Below, in pieces: positions 1-9,205 of a DNA stretch of 55,451 nt. Made by a program: the position numbers and the translations under genes. Under the pieces are notes generated by a model that had not been told where the DNA came from, did no database searches, and worked only from the letters and a program-made list of their open reading frames with translations. This DNA is from Prosthecobacter debontii (GTDB lineage Bacteria > Verrucomicrobiota > Verrucomicrobiia > Chthoniobacterales > Chthoniobacteraceae). Location: positions 1-55,451 of the forward strand of contig CAMAUI010000015.1 of assembly GCA_945861385.1 (NCBI GenBank), in the 5' to 3' direction. Each line of letters begins with the position of its first letter. Positions within the stretch are counted from its first letter, which is position 1.

Positions 1-1049
1 ACCGGCAGCGCCTCGAACTGGAGCGGGAAAGCGGGGTGTTGCTCTCGGACTCGACCTTGTGCGGCTGGATGATGGATTGCGGGTTCCTCATGCAGGCGAT
101 CAGCCGGGAACTGATGCGCGACCTGGTTGCGGGCACTTACATTCAGGCGGATGAGACGCCCATAGGTGTGCGCAGCAGCGAGATCAAGGGACGCAACCAC
201 CGGGGATACCTATGGGAATACGGGCGGCCCGGCGGCCCGGTGGTCTTTGACTATCAGGACGGCCGCGGGCGGGCCGGGCCGGCGCGGATGCTCAAGGGAT
301 TTCGAGGCAAGCTGCAAACCGACGCATACGCCGTCTATGGCACCCTGGACCTGCCGGGCATGCTCCACGTCGGATGCATGGCCCACGTGCGGCGCAAATT
401 CAAGGAGGCCGCTGACATTCACCAAAGCGAGCGCGGCCTGCTCGAAGTACTCGGCGGCATAGGCGAACTCTACGCCATCGAGAAACAACAAGCCGGGGAA
501 GAGCAACTAAGCCATGAGGGGCGGCAGCGCCTGCGGCACAAAGAGAGCCGTCCACGGCTCGCAGCCCTCAAACAGAAAATGATCGCCCTGCGCCAGGGAG
601 CGCTGCCCAAAGGGCTCATCGCCCGCGCGTGCGATTACGCGCTTGGGATCTGGGACCGGCTGGAAGTCTATCTCGAAGACGGCCAGATCCAGATCGACAA
701 CAACGCGGCCGAGCGTTCGATCCGGCCCGTGGCGCTCGGACGCAAGAACTGGCTGCACTTTGGAAGCAAGGAAGCCGGCCCGCGAATCGCGGCCATTCTG
801 TCGGTCATGGAGACCTGCCGGCGCTGCGAAGTGCCCGTGCGCGAATACCTGCTCGATGTCCTGCCCCGGCTTGCCAGCGGCAAAGCAACCGACGTGACGA
901 GCCTCACCCCGCAGGCATGGGCGGCGTCCCGCGCCCAGGCGGCAGCGCAAGCCCCGGCGCACTGACATTCCGTTCGCCCGTCGGCGGACGTCTCGGAAAA
1001 ATTCAAATCGCGCGCCCAATGCCGCCAATGGGTTTGGGCGAATGCTTAC
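1..1049 (+). mobile_element. IS66-type insertion sequence, right end only
   Basis: The transposase gene is followed by about 80 bp of non-coding DNA ending in GCTTAC at 1044-1049. Read from the other strand this terminus begins GTAAGC, the conserved tip of IS66-family inverted repeats. The left end and accessory ORFs are outside the window. Bases 1050-1057 (gatgaaat) would be one copy of the 8-bp target duplication, which cannot be checked here. Confidence 0.7.
3..965 (+). CDS. IS66 family transposase, 5'-truncated by the window edge
   Basis: C-terminal part of an IS66-type DDE transposase (about 320 codons visible). The frame is open back to base 3 and the codons before the GTG at 36 also match the family, so the true start lies outside the window. 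Visible landmarks are the first catalytic Asp in ADETP (codon at 150), the second in TDAYAVY (codon at 321), the CMAHVRRKF segment, and the catalytic Glu in NNAAERSIRP (codon at 711), followed by the usual conserved tail. It catalyses cut-and-paste movement of its own element. All three acidic residues are present, so this part looks intact. Confidence 0.95.
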   Translation, partial: RQRLELERESGVLLSDSTLCGWMMDCGFLMQAISRELMRDLVAGTYIQADETPIGVRSSEIKGRNHRGYLWEYGRPGGPVVFDYQDGRGRAGPARMLKGFRGKLQTDAYAVYGTLDLPGMLHVGCMAHVRRKFKEAADIHQSERGLLEVLGGIGELYAIEKQQAGEEQLSHEGRQRLRHKESRPRLAALKQKMIALRQGALPKGLIARACDYALGIWDRLEVYLEDGQIQIDNNAAERSIRPVALGRKNWLHFGSKEAGPRIAAILSVMETCRRCEVPVREYLLDVLPRLASGKATDVTSLTPQAWAASRAQAAAQAPAH

Positions 1050-1368
1050 GATGAAATCGCAGACTGCGGATACCCAAACAGACGCTGCACGTGGTGGCAT
1101 TTGGAGAATGGCCATTTCGGACTTTAATTTCAAGCATCACGGAACAAAGAGCTTACAAATTGGTATAAAACAACATCACTTTCTAATTTCCGTCGTGCCT
1201 CCGGCACAAAATCAACCACGCGGTTCGTAGTCCATCCCGGCGTTTCATCAGCATGATCATGGCAGCGAAGCCGCGGTGGTTGCGAAATACCCGGTTGCCA
1301 TCCGTGACACGGCTTGCCGTGGCGCTGCGAAAAGTCCACAGGGATGCGCGCGATAGATACCCGCACTT
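1050..1368. other. Intergenic spacer between IS66 end and squalene-hopene cyclase
   Basis: No credible gene in 319 bp. It holds a more AT-rich stretch (about 1120-1190) and then a short palindromic patch, GTGCC-tcc-GGCAC around 1195-1207, followed by a CCCGGCGTTTC-like motif at about 1238. This patch looks like a degraded short intergenic repeat. No confident promoter was recognised for the downstream gene. Confidence 0.4.
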
Positions 1369-3345
1369 TTGCCACTCACCGACACTCAGACACAGGCTCA
1401 CAAATCTCCGCTGCACACCGCGATCGTGCGGGCGCGGGGCAGCCTGCTCCATCTTCAGCATCCGGATGGTCATTGGCGGGGCGAGCTTCTGGTGGATAGC
1501 TCGTTGTGCTCTGATTTCGTGGCGTACTTGCAATGGGATGCGCTCGGCGCCGGGCGGGATGTGGATGCGGGGCTGCAAGGGAAGTGTCTGAGGCATATTC
1601 GGAGACGGCAGTTGCCGGATGGCGGGTGGAATATTTTCGAGGGCGGTGCTTCGGAGATCAACGCAACGATCAAGGCGTATTTCGCGCTGAAGCTGTCTGG
1701 TCATTCCCCGCATGAGCCTTTCATGGCTGAGGCTCGGGCGGCGGTTTTGCGGCTCGGGGGGATTCCGAGGATGAATACCTACAGCAAGCTTTACCTCGCC
1801 TTGCTCGGGCAGTTTCCGTGGGAGCATCTCCCCACGATTCCGCCGGAGATGATCCTTTTTCCCCGGTGGTTCTTTTTCAATATCCACGAGATCTCGTCGT
1901 GGAGCCGCGCGATGCTGATCCCGCTGGCGATCATCGCCCATTTCCGCCCGGTGCGGCAGCCGGGGGCTGGTTTCGCGCTGCATGAGCTTTATCCGGCGGG
2001 CACCGAGCACAGTGATTTGCGGCCGCGATGGCGCAGGCCGCGCCTGTCGTGGCCGAATTTTTTCCTGGCCTGCGACAGGGCGCTCAAGCTCCTCCGCCAT
2101 CTGCCATGGAAGCCCTTCAGGAAACTTGCGCTCCGACGGTGCGAGGCGTGGATGACTGCCAGGATGGGCGGGGGAAGTGACGGGCTGGCGGCGATCTTCC
2201 CGGCGATGTTGAATGCGATGATCGCCCTCAAGGCGCTGGGCTATGCGGCTTCCCATCCTCTCACGGCGAAGGCGCGGCGGGATTTCGAGGGGCTCTTCGT
2301 GGATGATCCGCGCGACTTCCGCATCCAGCCCTGCCTGTCGCCTGTCTGGGACACGGCCATCACGACGCTTGCGCTGGCGGAGAGTAATGATGGGAGCCCG
2401 GAGGATGCGGCACTCGATGGAGCACTCGCCCGCGCGACAGCGTGGCTGGCCGGGCGCGAAGTGCGGCAGCGGGGAGATTGGACGGTGAAAAATCCCGCGC
2501 CTGCGGCGAGTGGATGGGCTTTCGAGTACCGCAACGATTTCTTCCCGGACACCGACGACACGATGATGGTGCTCATGGCCTTCGCCGCCTCGGAGCGGAT
2601 CGCAGGGGCTGATTGCGGGAGGTGGAGTGAAGCACGCACGCGCGCACTTCGCTGGCTCTTGAGTTTCCAGTGCCGCGATGGCGGATGGGCGGCGTTCGAC
2701 AAGGACGTGACGCAGCGATGGCTGCAGGATGTCCCGTTTGCGGATCACAACGCGATCCTGGACCCGAGCTGCGCGGACCTCACGGGACGCATGCTGGAAC
2801 TGCTGGGTCGGATGGGCCATCCGCGCGATGATTTCCGCGTGCGACGGGCCGTGGCTTTTCTAAAACGGACGCAGGAGCAGGATGGATCATGGTACGGACG
2901 CTGGGGGGTGAACTACATCTACGGCACCTGGCAGGTTCTTCGCGGCCTGGGCGCAATGGGCGAAGATCCGCGGCAGGCTTGGATCTCACGCGCCCGCGAC
3001 TGGCTGGAGAGCTGCCAGAATGAGGACGGCGGCTGGGGCGAGACACCCGCAAGCTACGAGCATCCAAAACTCAAGGGCTGCGGCCCGAGCAATCCCAGCC
3101 AGACTGCGTGGGCAATCATGGGGCTGCTGGCATCACTCGCGCCAGGGGAACATCCCGCACGGAAACCGATCCGGCGCGGCATCGAATGGCTGCTGGAAAA
3201 GCAGGAGCCGGATGGTTCTTGGACGGAGAATGCAACGACGGGCACGGGCTTCCCCGGCGTCTTCTATCTAAAATATGACATGTATCGCGCGCACTGGCCG
3301 CTGCTCGCGCTCGGGCAGTTCGCCCGCGCTACGTCCCTTCGCTAA
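1369..3345 (+). CDS. shc: squalene-hopene cyclase
   Basis: Triterpene cyclase that converts squalene to hopene/diplopterol, the first hopanoid step, at the cytoplasmic membrane. At 658 aa it has the usual family length. The catalytic acid motif, normally DxDD, is D394-T-D-D397 in FFPDTDDTMM. QW-type repeats are visible (DGGWNIF, CRDGGWAAFD, QDGSWYGRWG, NEDGGWGE, PDGSW), as are the C-terminal GTGFPGVFYLKY and the aromatic end segment. The start is a TTG with no clear Shine-Dalgarno. An in-frame stop lies just upstream, so the gene cannot extend further. No hpn genes neighbour it. Its stop overlaps that of the convergent phosphofructokinase by two bases. Confidence 0.95.
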   Translation: MPLTDTQTQAHKSPLHTAIVRARGSLLHLQHPDGHWRGELLVDSSLCSDFVAYLQWDALGAGRDVDAGLQGKCLRHIRRRQLPDGGWNIFEGGASEINATIKAYFALKLSGHSPHEPFMAEARAAVLRLGGIPRMNTYSKLYLALLGQFPWEHLPTIPPEMILFPRWFFFNIHEISSWSRAMLIPLAIIAHFRPVRQPGAGFALHELYPAGTEHSDLRPRWRRPRLSWPNFFLACDRALKLLRHLPWKPFRKLALRRCEAWMTARMGGGSDGLAAIFPAMLNAMIALKALGYAASHPLTAKARRDFEGLFVDDPRDFRIQPCLSPVWDTAITTLALAESNDGSPEDAALDGALARATAWLAGREVRQRGDWTVKNPAPAASGWAFEYRNDFFPDTDDTMMVLMAFAASERIAGADCGRWSEARTRALRWLLSFQCRDGGWAAFDKDVTQRWLQDVPFADHNAILDPSCADLTGRMLELLGRMGHPRDDFRVRRAVAFLKRTQEQDGSWYGRWGVNYIYGTWQVLRGLGAMGEDPRQAWISRARDWLESCQNEDGGWGETPASYEHPKLKGCGPSNPSQTAWAIMGLLASLAPGEHPARKPIRRGIEWLLEKQEPDGSWTENATTGTGFPGVFYLKYDMYRAHWPLLALGQFARATSLR

Positions 3346-4646
3346 GTCATCCGCGCGGGCTGGCCGGTAATTTCGAGCACTGCACGCCAGAGTTCGCCAT
3401 GCACATCCACGATGCTGCGCCCCATCCCCGTCACAAAACCGATCGGCAGGTGGACATACGAGGTGTGCCACCGCCCGACCATGATGCCCGTTTTTCCCGC
3501 CATGCCCGCATGGACAGCATGCTGCGCGAGGTACTGGCAGAAGACATTATCCTGCGCATTCGCCGGCACGCTGCGGATGAGGTAGCTTGGGTTGATGTAC
3601 TTGAGGTTCAATTCCACCCTGCGCTGTTTGAAAAAGCCGGTGATCTTGTCGCGCAGGAATGTGCCGATCTCCCGCGGGCGGCGGTTCCCGCTGGCGTCAA
3701 ATTCCTCGTATCCCTCCATGAGTTCCTGCCCCGCCCCCTCGGCAACGACGATCACCGCGCTCCGCTTCTTGGAAATTTTGTAGCGCAGCGCCTCAAGCAG
3801 ACCACGTTCGCCCTCAAGCGCGAACGGCACCTCCGGGATGAGCACGAAGTCCACGTTGCCGTCCGCCAGCGCCGCGTAGCACGCGATGAACCCGCTGTCG
3901 CGCCCCATGAGACGAACCAGACCAACCCCGTTCGGTGCGCCGAGCGCCTCTGCAGTGGCCCCGCGAATCGCTTTCACCGCCTCGGCGAACGCCGTCTCGA
4001 AGCCAAACGACTTGTCAATATAGTGGATGTCGTTGTCTATCGTCTTCGGGATTCCGACCACGGCCTTCTTCAGGCCGCGGCGCTCCACTTCCTCCGCGAT
4101 GCGTTCCGCGCCCTTGAGTGAGCCATCGCCACCCACGACGAAGAGGATGTCCACTTTCATGTCCTCGAGTGTGTCCACCATTTCCTCGATCGGCTGATCG
4201 CCTCGCGAACTGCTGAGAATGCTCCCGCCTTGGATATGAATCTGCGAGACGCTCTCCGGTTTCAGCGTGATCGGCGTATGACCCAGCGATTGCACGAGCC
4301 CCTGGTAGCCGTATCGAAAGCCGTAGATCCTGCTCACGCCGTAACGGCTGCTGAGCTGGGTGACGAGCCCCTTGATGATGTCATTGAATCCGGGGCTCAA
4401 CCCTCCACACGTCACGATCCCGGCGGTCGTGCGGGCAGGATCAAAGTAGATGCGTTTGCGCGGCCCGGCGACCTCGAAGCTGAGGACCTTGTCGCTGGCG
4501 ACATTCACGACCGGGGCATCCAGATCGAGGACATGATTGTAAAGAACACGCTCTGAATCGCGGCGGAAATTCACTTCGACTCCGCCAATGTCGTGCAGCG
4601 GCGAATCGAAATTACACACACCAAGGTTTTTGATTTTCGTGGGCAT
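3342..4646 (-). CDS. pfkA: 6-phosphofructokinase, ATP-dependent type by motif
   Basis: Phosphorylates fructose 6-phosphate in glycolysis. At 434 aa it is longer than E. coli PfkA and has an N-terminal extension of about 70 residues. Motifs: CGGLSPGFND (80-89), GGDGS (172-176), PKTIDND (200-206) and GRDSGFIA. GGDG rather than GGDD at the phosphodonor site points to ATP as donor, while the Lys before TIDND is typical of the PPi-type and plant/trypanosome ATP-type clade. The assignment is therefore to the plant-like ATP-PFK group, with donor specificity inferred only. The ATG start gives a sensible N-terminus. Convergent with shc. Confidence 0.9.
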   Translation of the reverse strand: MPTKIKNLGVCNFDSPLHDIGGVEVNFRRDSERVLYNHVLDLDAPVVNVASDKVLSFEVAGPRKRIYFDPARTTAGIVTCGGLSPGFNDIIKGLVTQLSSRYGVSRIYGFRYGYQGLVQSLGHTPITLKPESVSQIHIQGGSILSSSRGDQPIEEMVDTLEDMKVDILFVVGGDGSLKGAERIAEEVERRGLKKAVVGIPKTIDNDIHYIDKSFGFETAFAEAVKAIRGATAEALGAPNGVGLVRLMGRDSGFIACYAALADGNVDFVLIPEVPFALEGERGLLEALRYKISKKRSAVIVVAEGAGQELMEGYEEFDASGNRRPREIGTFLRDKITGFFKQRRVELNLKYINPSYLIRSVPANAQDNVFCQYLAQHAVHAGMAGKTGIMVGRWHTSYVHLPIGFVTGMGRSIVDVHGELWRAVLEITGQPARMT

Positions 4647-4864
4647 CGGAACCGTGAGTGGATGGCAACGCGCACCACACCGCGCAAGACCTATTCATTT
4701 CAGTCACGTTAGCAGCCGCGCCCTGCGCTCCCCTGACCGGGTTTGCACAATGGCACATGAGCCGCGCGTTTTCCAGCGGCAGAAAAAATGAAAATTTCGT
4801 GCGGCCCGCCGCCGTCCCTTGCGAACACGCTGGCATACGCGATGCTAAACTAGGAACAACACCA

Positions 4865-5362
4865 ATGCTGACGCTTACCAATCGCACCGACCAGCACTCC
4901 CCCGAAACATACAGGGCCCTTCAGGCCGCCGAAGGATACTCCTTCCTCGGTCTCTTCCGCGAAGCGCTGCGCGAACTCGATCTCATCGAGAAAGTGGAAC
5001 AGGATGACCGCAACGTGATGATCGCCCGCGCCCGCATGCTGCTCCACCTCGGCCGCTGGACGGCAGCCATCCGGCTCGCGCTGCGGGGCGCGGCCCTGCA
5101 TTCGAGCGAGGACGAATTCACGGTGCAGCACGCCTTTGCCCTCCACCAGCTCGGGCGCGGCGACAAAGCCGCGCAAGTGCTGCTCGAAGCGCCGCGCTGG
5201 CTGCGAAACACAGGCATCCTCCACTACAACCTCGGATGCTACGAGGCGCGCTGGGGCAATCTGCAACTGGCCCGCCGCTGCGTGCAGGCAGCCATCGAGC
5301 TGAACGGCGCCATCAAAAGCCCCGCGAGAAAAGATCCCGATCTCGCGGATCTCTGGAGCTAG
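4865..5362 (+). CDS. TPR-repeat protein of unknown function
   Basis: A 165-aa, probably cytoplasmic helical protein made of tetratricopeptide-like repeats (for example A-x-GYSFLGLFREALREL, ARMLLHLGRWTAAIRLA, AFALHQLGRGDKAAQVL, YNLGCYEARWGNLQLA). TPR proteins are protein-protein scaffolds, and no partner is suggested by context. The frame is open upstream to 4658, but the ATG at 4865 preceded by AGGAA eight bases away is the best start. Divergent from pfkA and convergent with rfbD, whose stop overlaps its end. Confidence 0.75.
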   Translation: MLTLTNRTDQHSPETYRALQAAEGYSFLGLFREALRELDLIEKVEQDDRNVMIARARMLLHLGRWTAAIRLALRGAALHSSEDEFTVQHAFALHQLGRGDKAAQVLLEAPRWLRNTGILHYNLGCYEARWGNLQLARRCVQAAIELNGAIKSPARKDPDLADLWS

Positions 5363-6246
5363 GCTGCGCTCCTCGTCTTCCGGATGTAGTCCTCAACCGC
5401 TTCCCGCCACCCGCGGGGGCGCAACCCGGTCAGCCCCTCAAGCCGCGACGTGCTCATCGCCGTGAACGGCGGACGCTTCGCAACAAATGCCTTCAAATCC
5501 GCCATGCGCTGCGGCTCCACCGTTCGCGTTTTGAGCGGGATGCCCAGTGCGGCGGCGCAGTCGAGCGCATGCTGTCCGTACTCCTGCCACGTACACTGAC
5601 CGCCATTGCACAGATGCAGCAGTCCGCTTGCGGTGACATTGAACAAAAGCGGGCGGAGCATCGCTGCCGCATCGAGCGTGTAGGTCGGCGTCGCGACTTT
5701 GTCCGCAATCGCGGCGACGGACACCTCGTTCATCGCACGTTGCACGATCTGATCCACGAAGCTCGGGCGGTCGGGCCCGAACACCCACGACACACGAACC
5801 ACCAGCGCCCTTCCCGAAGTCGCCGTGAGCACGCCCGCCTCGCCCGAGCGTTTCGACGCGCCGTAAACGCTGATTGGCAACGCAGGGTCTCCCTCCGTGT
5901 AAGGCGACGACTTCGCCCCATCGAAAACATAGTCCGTGCTGAAATGGATCATCCGCACACCGGAATCATCGCACCAGTCCGCGATCACGGTCGGCGCCTC
6001 CGTGTTCAGGCGGAATGCCTCCTCCTGCTCCGTCTCGCAGCGATCCACGTTCGTCTGCGCCGCGCAATTCACCAGCACGGCGCATTCGTGGCGTGAAAGC
6101 GCCGCACGCAGCCGCGGATGCTCCCACCCGAAATCCAACTCCCCGCGCCCCAACCCGATCACATCCTCGCCCGCCGCCCGCCATTCGCGCACCAGCGCGG
6201 CGCCGAGGCGTCCGTTTGCCCCCGTTACGATGATGCGCCGGGACAC
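5359..6246 (-). CDS. rfbD: dTDP-4-dehydrorhamnose reductase
   Basis: Last enzyme of dTDP-L-rhamnose synthesis, an NAD(P)H-dependent reduction of dTDP-4-keto-rhamnose. 295 aa from the GTG at 6246. Shows the N-terminal Rossmann motif TGANGRLG, STDYVFDG, and the catalytic Y-x3-K in YGASKRSGE. The GTG start follows the rfbB stop by two bases, with AGG five bases upstream inside rfbB, which indicates translational coupling. A longer in-frame extension into rfbB is unlikely. Second gene of the rfbB-rfbD operon. Confidence 0.92.
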   Translation of the reverse strand: MSRRIIVTGANGRLGAALVREWRAAGEDVIGLGRGELDFGWEHPRLRAALSRHECAVLVNCAAQTNVDRCETEQEEAFRLNTEAPTVIADWCDDSGVRMIHFSTDYVFDGAKSSPYTEGDPALPISVYGASKRSGEAGVLTATSGRALVVRVSWVFGPDRPSFVDQIVQRAMNEVSVAAIADKVATPTYTLDAAAMLRPLLFNVTASGLLHLCNGGQCTWQEYGQHALDCAAALGIPLKTRTVEPQRMADLKAFVAKRPPFTAMSTSRLEGLTGLRPRGWREAVEDYIRKTRSAA

Positions 6247-6248
6247 GG

Positions 6249-7229
6249 CTACCTGCGCCCTTTCAGCGGTTCCCACCACGCGCGGTTCGCGACATACCAC
6301 GCGATGGTTTCCTTGATTCCCTGCGCCGGGCGGTGCCGCGGATGCCAGCCGAGTTCGCCCTGCACCTTGCTCGAATCAATCGCATAGCGCCGGTCGTGAC
6401 CTGGGCGGTCGGCGACAAATTTGATCAGCGATTCCGGCCTGCCCAGCTCCGCGAGGATCATCCGCACCACCTCGATGTTCGTCATCTCCCCATCGCCCCC
6501 GATGTTGTAAACCTCCCCCGCCCTGCCCCGCTCCAGCACGGCCAGCGCGGCCTCGTTGTGATCGAAGACGTGGATCCAGTCGCGCACATTCAGCCCGTCG
6601 CCATAGACCGGCAGCGGGATGTCGCCGAGCGCGTTGGTGATCATCAGCGGGATCAGCTTTTCGGGAAACTGATACGGGCCGTAATTGTTCGAGCAGCGGG
6701 TCACGATGACCTCCTGCTTGAACGTGTGGAAATGCGCCAGCGCCAGCAGATCCGCGCTCGTCTTGCTCGCCGAATACGGAGAACTCGGCTGGAGCGGCGA
6801 TTGCTCCGTGAACAGCCCCTCGGCCCCGAGCGAACCGTACACCTCATCTGTCGAGATCTGCAAAAATCGCGCGACCTTGTGCCTCCTCGCCGCATCGAGC
6901 AGCACCGCCGTGCCGACGACATTCGTCTGGATGAATGCCAGCGGCCCCGTGATCGAGCGGTCCACGTGCGACTCCGCCGCGAGGTTCGCGACCGCATCGA
7001 ATTTTCCCTCGCTGAAAATGCGCTCCATCGCCGGGGCATCCGCGATATCCGCGTGGTGGAAAACATACCGCCCGCCGTGCGTGGCCGCGACATCCGCGAG
7101 GTTCGCCGGGTTCCCCGCATACGTCAGCGCGTCCACATTGTGAACGGTCCAGCCCGGCCGGCAATTCAACACGAGCCGAACGAAATTGCTGCCGATGAAG
7201 CCGCAGCCGCCGGTGATCAAGAGACGCAT
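6249..7229 (-). CDS. rfbB: dTDP-glucose 4,6-dehydratase
   Basis: Converts dTDP-glucose to dTDP-4-keto-6-deoxyglucose, a cytoplasmic step towards L-rhamnose. 326 aa, the normal length. N-terminal TGGCGFIGSN binds NAD, STDEVYGSLG carries the Thr/Asp-Glu active-site group, and YSASKTSADLL carries the Tyr-x3-Lys pair. The ATG at 7229 starts exactly at the Rossmann strand; a GTG seven codons upstream is possible but less family-like. rfbA and rfbC are not in the window, so the pathway is split. Confidence 0.95.
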   Translation of the reverse strand: MRLLITGGCGFIGSNFVRLVLNCRPGWTVHNVDALTYAGNPANLADVAATHGGRYVFHHADIADAPAMERIFSEGKFDAVANLAAESHVDRSITGPLAFIQTNVVGTAVLLDAARRHKVARFLQISTDEVYGSLGAEGLFTEQSPLQPSSPYSASKTSADLLALAHFHTFKQEVIVTRCSNNYGPYQFPEKLIPLMITNALGDIPLPVYGDGLNVRDWIHVFDHNEAALAVLERGRAGEVYNIGGDGEMTNIEVVRMILAELGRPESLIKFVADRPGHDRRYAIDSSKVQGELGWHPRHRPAQGIKETIAWYVANRAWWEPLKGRR

Positions 7230-7365
7230 CGCGCGCGGTGTATGGAACACTTGCGCAAAGGAAAAGCCTCAACTGCCAGCGCGACCAGGACGGCAGCCGC
7301 ACGGATACCCAAACATCCCCTTCCCCTTCCCCCGTGCATTTGCATACGTTCACCCGAGCACACAC

Positions 7366-9129
7366 ATGTCCCCGCGACTCTTTCTCATCATCCTCCTCCT
7401 CGCGCACACAGTCGCACATGCCGGGCTTCAATTTGGCAAACCCCAGTGGGGCTTCGACGGCGCCATTTCCAAGAATACATTCAACCTCCTCTCGCTTGAA
7501 GTCAGCAACTCCAGCGCCTCCGCATTCGATGGCGAGATCACACTCGATGACTCCGGCTCCTTCTCTTCGCCGTATAAAGTACACGTCTTCCTCGCTCCCG
7601 GCTCCGCCCGCTGGGTTCAGTTTTTTCCCTACATCGGCGGCCACATTCCCGACTGGCGCTTGATCTGGGACGAGGAAAAGCGCCCCGCCTCGGCCACCCT
7701 GAATCCCGGCGGCGAACAACCCAGGGAAGGCCCGCCCGCGGTCGTCATCCTTGCATCCGCGGACGACCCCACGCTCCGCTCCACGCGCATGCCCGTCTTT
7801 GACGAAGCCCTTTTCCCTCCCACCGTCGCCGCCACCGATGCGCTCCATGCCGTCATCCTCGACCACCAGCCGAAGCTCGACCCCGCCCGCCGCGAGGCAT
7901 TCCTCGACTGGCTGCGCCGTGGTGGCACCGTCCACCTCCTGCCAGGCTCCGACGGTGCGTTTCCGCAGTTCACCGGCGATTTTGCGCCGCTGAATATCAC
8001 CGCCGACAACGCGCGGGTCGGCGCGGGCATGGTCGCAAAGCACGCCACCGCCCGTTCTGAAATCACGCCACAGACACTCGCCGGGGCCGGCCATCCGCTT
8101 CCCACGCTCCGCACCGGCGACTCCAATTCATGGAACCGGGAAGACAGCAGCTTCTTCGCAACCCTCGCCGGCCTCACAAGGCCGAACATCGCATGGCCCC
8201 TCATCTATCTCCTCACCATCATCTATGTCGCCCTCATCGGCCCTGCGTTTTATTTCCTCCGCAAGCGCGACTACCGCCTCATCCTCACCGGCTTCATCCT
8301 CACCGTCGCGGGCTTCGCGTGGATCTTCACCGTCGTCGGGCGCCGTGGCTACGGGGAAAAACAAATCTACCACAGCGTCGGCATCGCCCGCTCACTTGGC
8401 GGCGGTCGCTACGACATCGAACACTGGGTTCACGCATTCGCCACATCAGGCGACAGCTACCGCCTCGCGCACCCCGGCGGCGGCCAACTCTACACCGTAC
8501 TCAGCAACAACAGCGAAACCATCCGCGCATCGGTTCTCCACGGAAAAGACGCCGCCGTGCTCGCCGACATCCCGCTCTTTTCCTCCCGCCCATTCATCCA
8601 CCGGGGCGCAATGACCGGCCCGGATCCCGGCCTTGCGATCGAAAAAATCGAGCGCCCTCCACAAGCATCCGGCAACTCGTCAAGCGTCCTCACCCGGTTG
8701 GTCCTCCGCGTCGGTCCCGCATTCCCGCCGAATGTCATGAACAGCGCGGTGGAATTTCGCGGCAGCTATTATCCGCTGCGGCGTGAAGGCGATTTGCTTG
8801 TCGCCGCCACAAGCTCCGCGACGAACCTCCACGCCGCACTGGGAGTTGGAACTGGTGAGGAGGAAGGCCATCACTACTACGGTCGCACCAGCACGCCCGC
8901 CGAGGCACTCGCGCAACTCCGCGGAATGGCTGGTATTCTCGCATCCCGCGTCTCCCCCTTGGGAACCAATGTGGAACGCAGAAAATCCGCCCGCCCGCCA
9001 TCGTCGGACAGCATCCGTGTATTCATCTACGCAGAGGCTCCCGCCGCCTTCCGCATGCAAAGCGACCAGTTTCAGGCCGGCACCGAATACCTCCTCTACG
9101 TGCACGACATCCCTCTGCCGAATTCATGA
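7366..9129 (+). CDS. membrane-anchored exported protein of an ABC-2 operon
   Basis: 587 aa. An N-terminal signal peptide (MSPRLFLIILLLAHTVAHAG) is followed by about 250 residues of probably extracytoplasmic beta-rich sequence, then two membrane segments at about 275-297 and 302-324, a short basic loop, and a second soluble region. It is the first gene of an apparent operon with an ABC ATPase and two ABC-2 permeases (76-bp gap). This order resembles exporters in which a large membrane protein accompanies a CcmA/NatA-type ATPase, for example GldG-like arrangements. Family not recognised; a transport or substrate-handling role is inferred from position only. Confidence 0.7.
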   Translation: MSPRLFLIILLLAHTVAHAGLQFGKPQWGFDGAISKNTFNLLSLEVSNSSASAFDGEITLDDSGSFSSPYKVHVFLAPGSARWVQFFPYIGGHIPDWRLIWDEEKRPASATLNPGGEQPREGPPAVVILASADDPTLRSTRMPVFDEALFPPTVAATDALHAVILDHQPKLDPARREAFLDWLRRGGTVHLLPGSDGAFPQFTGDFAPLNITADNARVGAGMVAKHATARSEITPQTLAGAGHPLPTLRTGDSNSWNREDSSFFATLAGLTRPNIAWPLIYLLTIIYVALIGPAFYFLRKRDYRLILTGFILTVAGFAWIFTVVGRRGYGEKQIYHSVGIARSLGGGRYDIEHWVHAFATSGDSYRLAHPGGGQLYTVLSNNSETIRASVLHGKDAAVLADIPLFSSRPFIHRGAMTGPDPGLAIEKIERPPQASGNSSSVLTRLVLRVGPAFPPNVMNSAVEFRGSYYPLRREGDLLVAATSSATNLHAALGVGTGEEEGHHYYGRTSTPAEALAQLRGMAGILASRVSPLGTNVERRKSARPPSSDSIRVFIYAEAPAAFRMQSDQFQAGTEYLLYVHDIPLPNS

Positions 9130-9205
9130 TTCCCGATCCGAAAATTCCGCCGTCCGAATCCCAACAAGCGCATCCGCGCCAATAATCCAAATCCTTCAAT
9201 CCCGC

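Noticed and set aside
1183-2820. A 545-codon minus-strand frame opposite shc
   Set aside because: Low-complexity Arg/Pro/His-rich translation without motifs; the plus-strand cyclase explains the sequence.
4819-4850. TTGCGA followed by TGCTAAAC as a promoter for the TPR gene
   Set aside because: The spacing and the -10 match are poor, so it was not listed as a feature.
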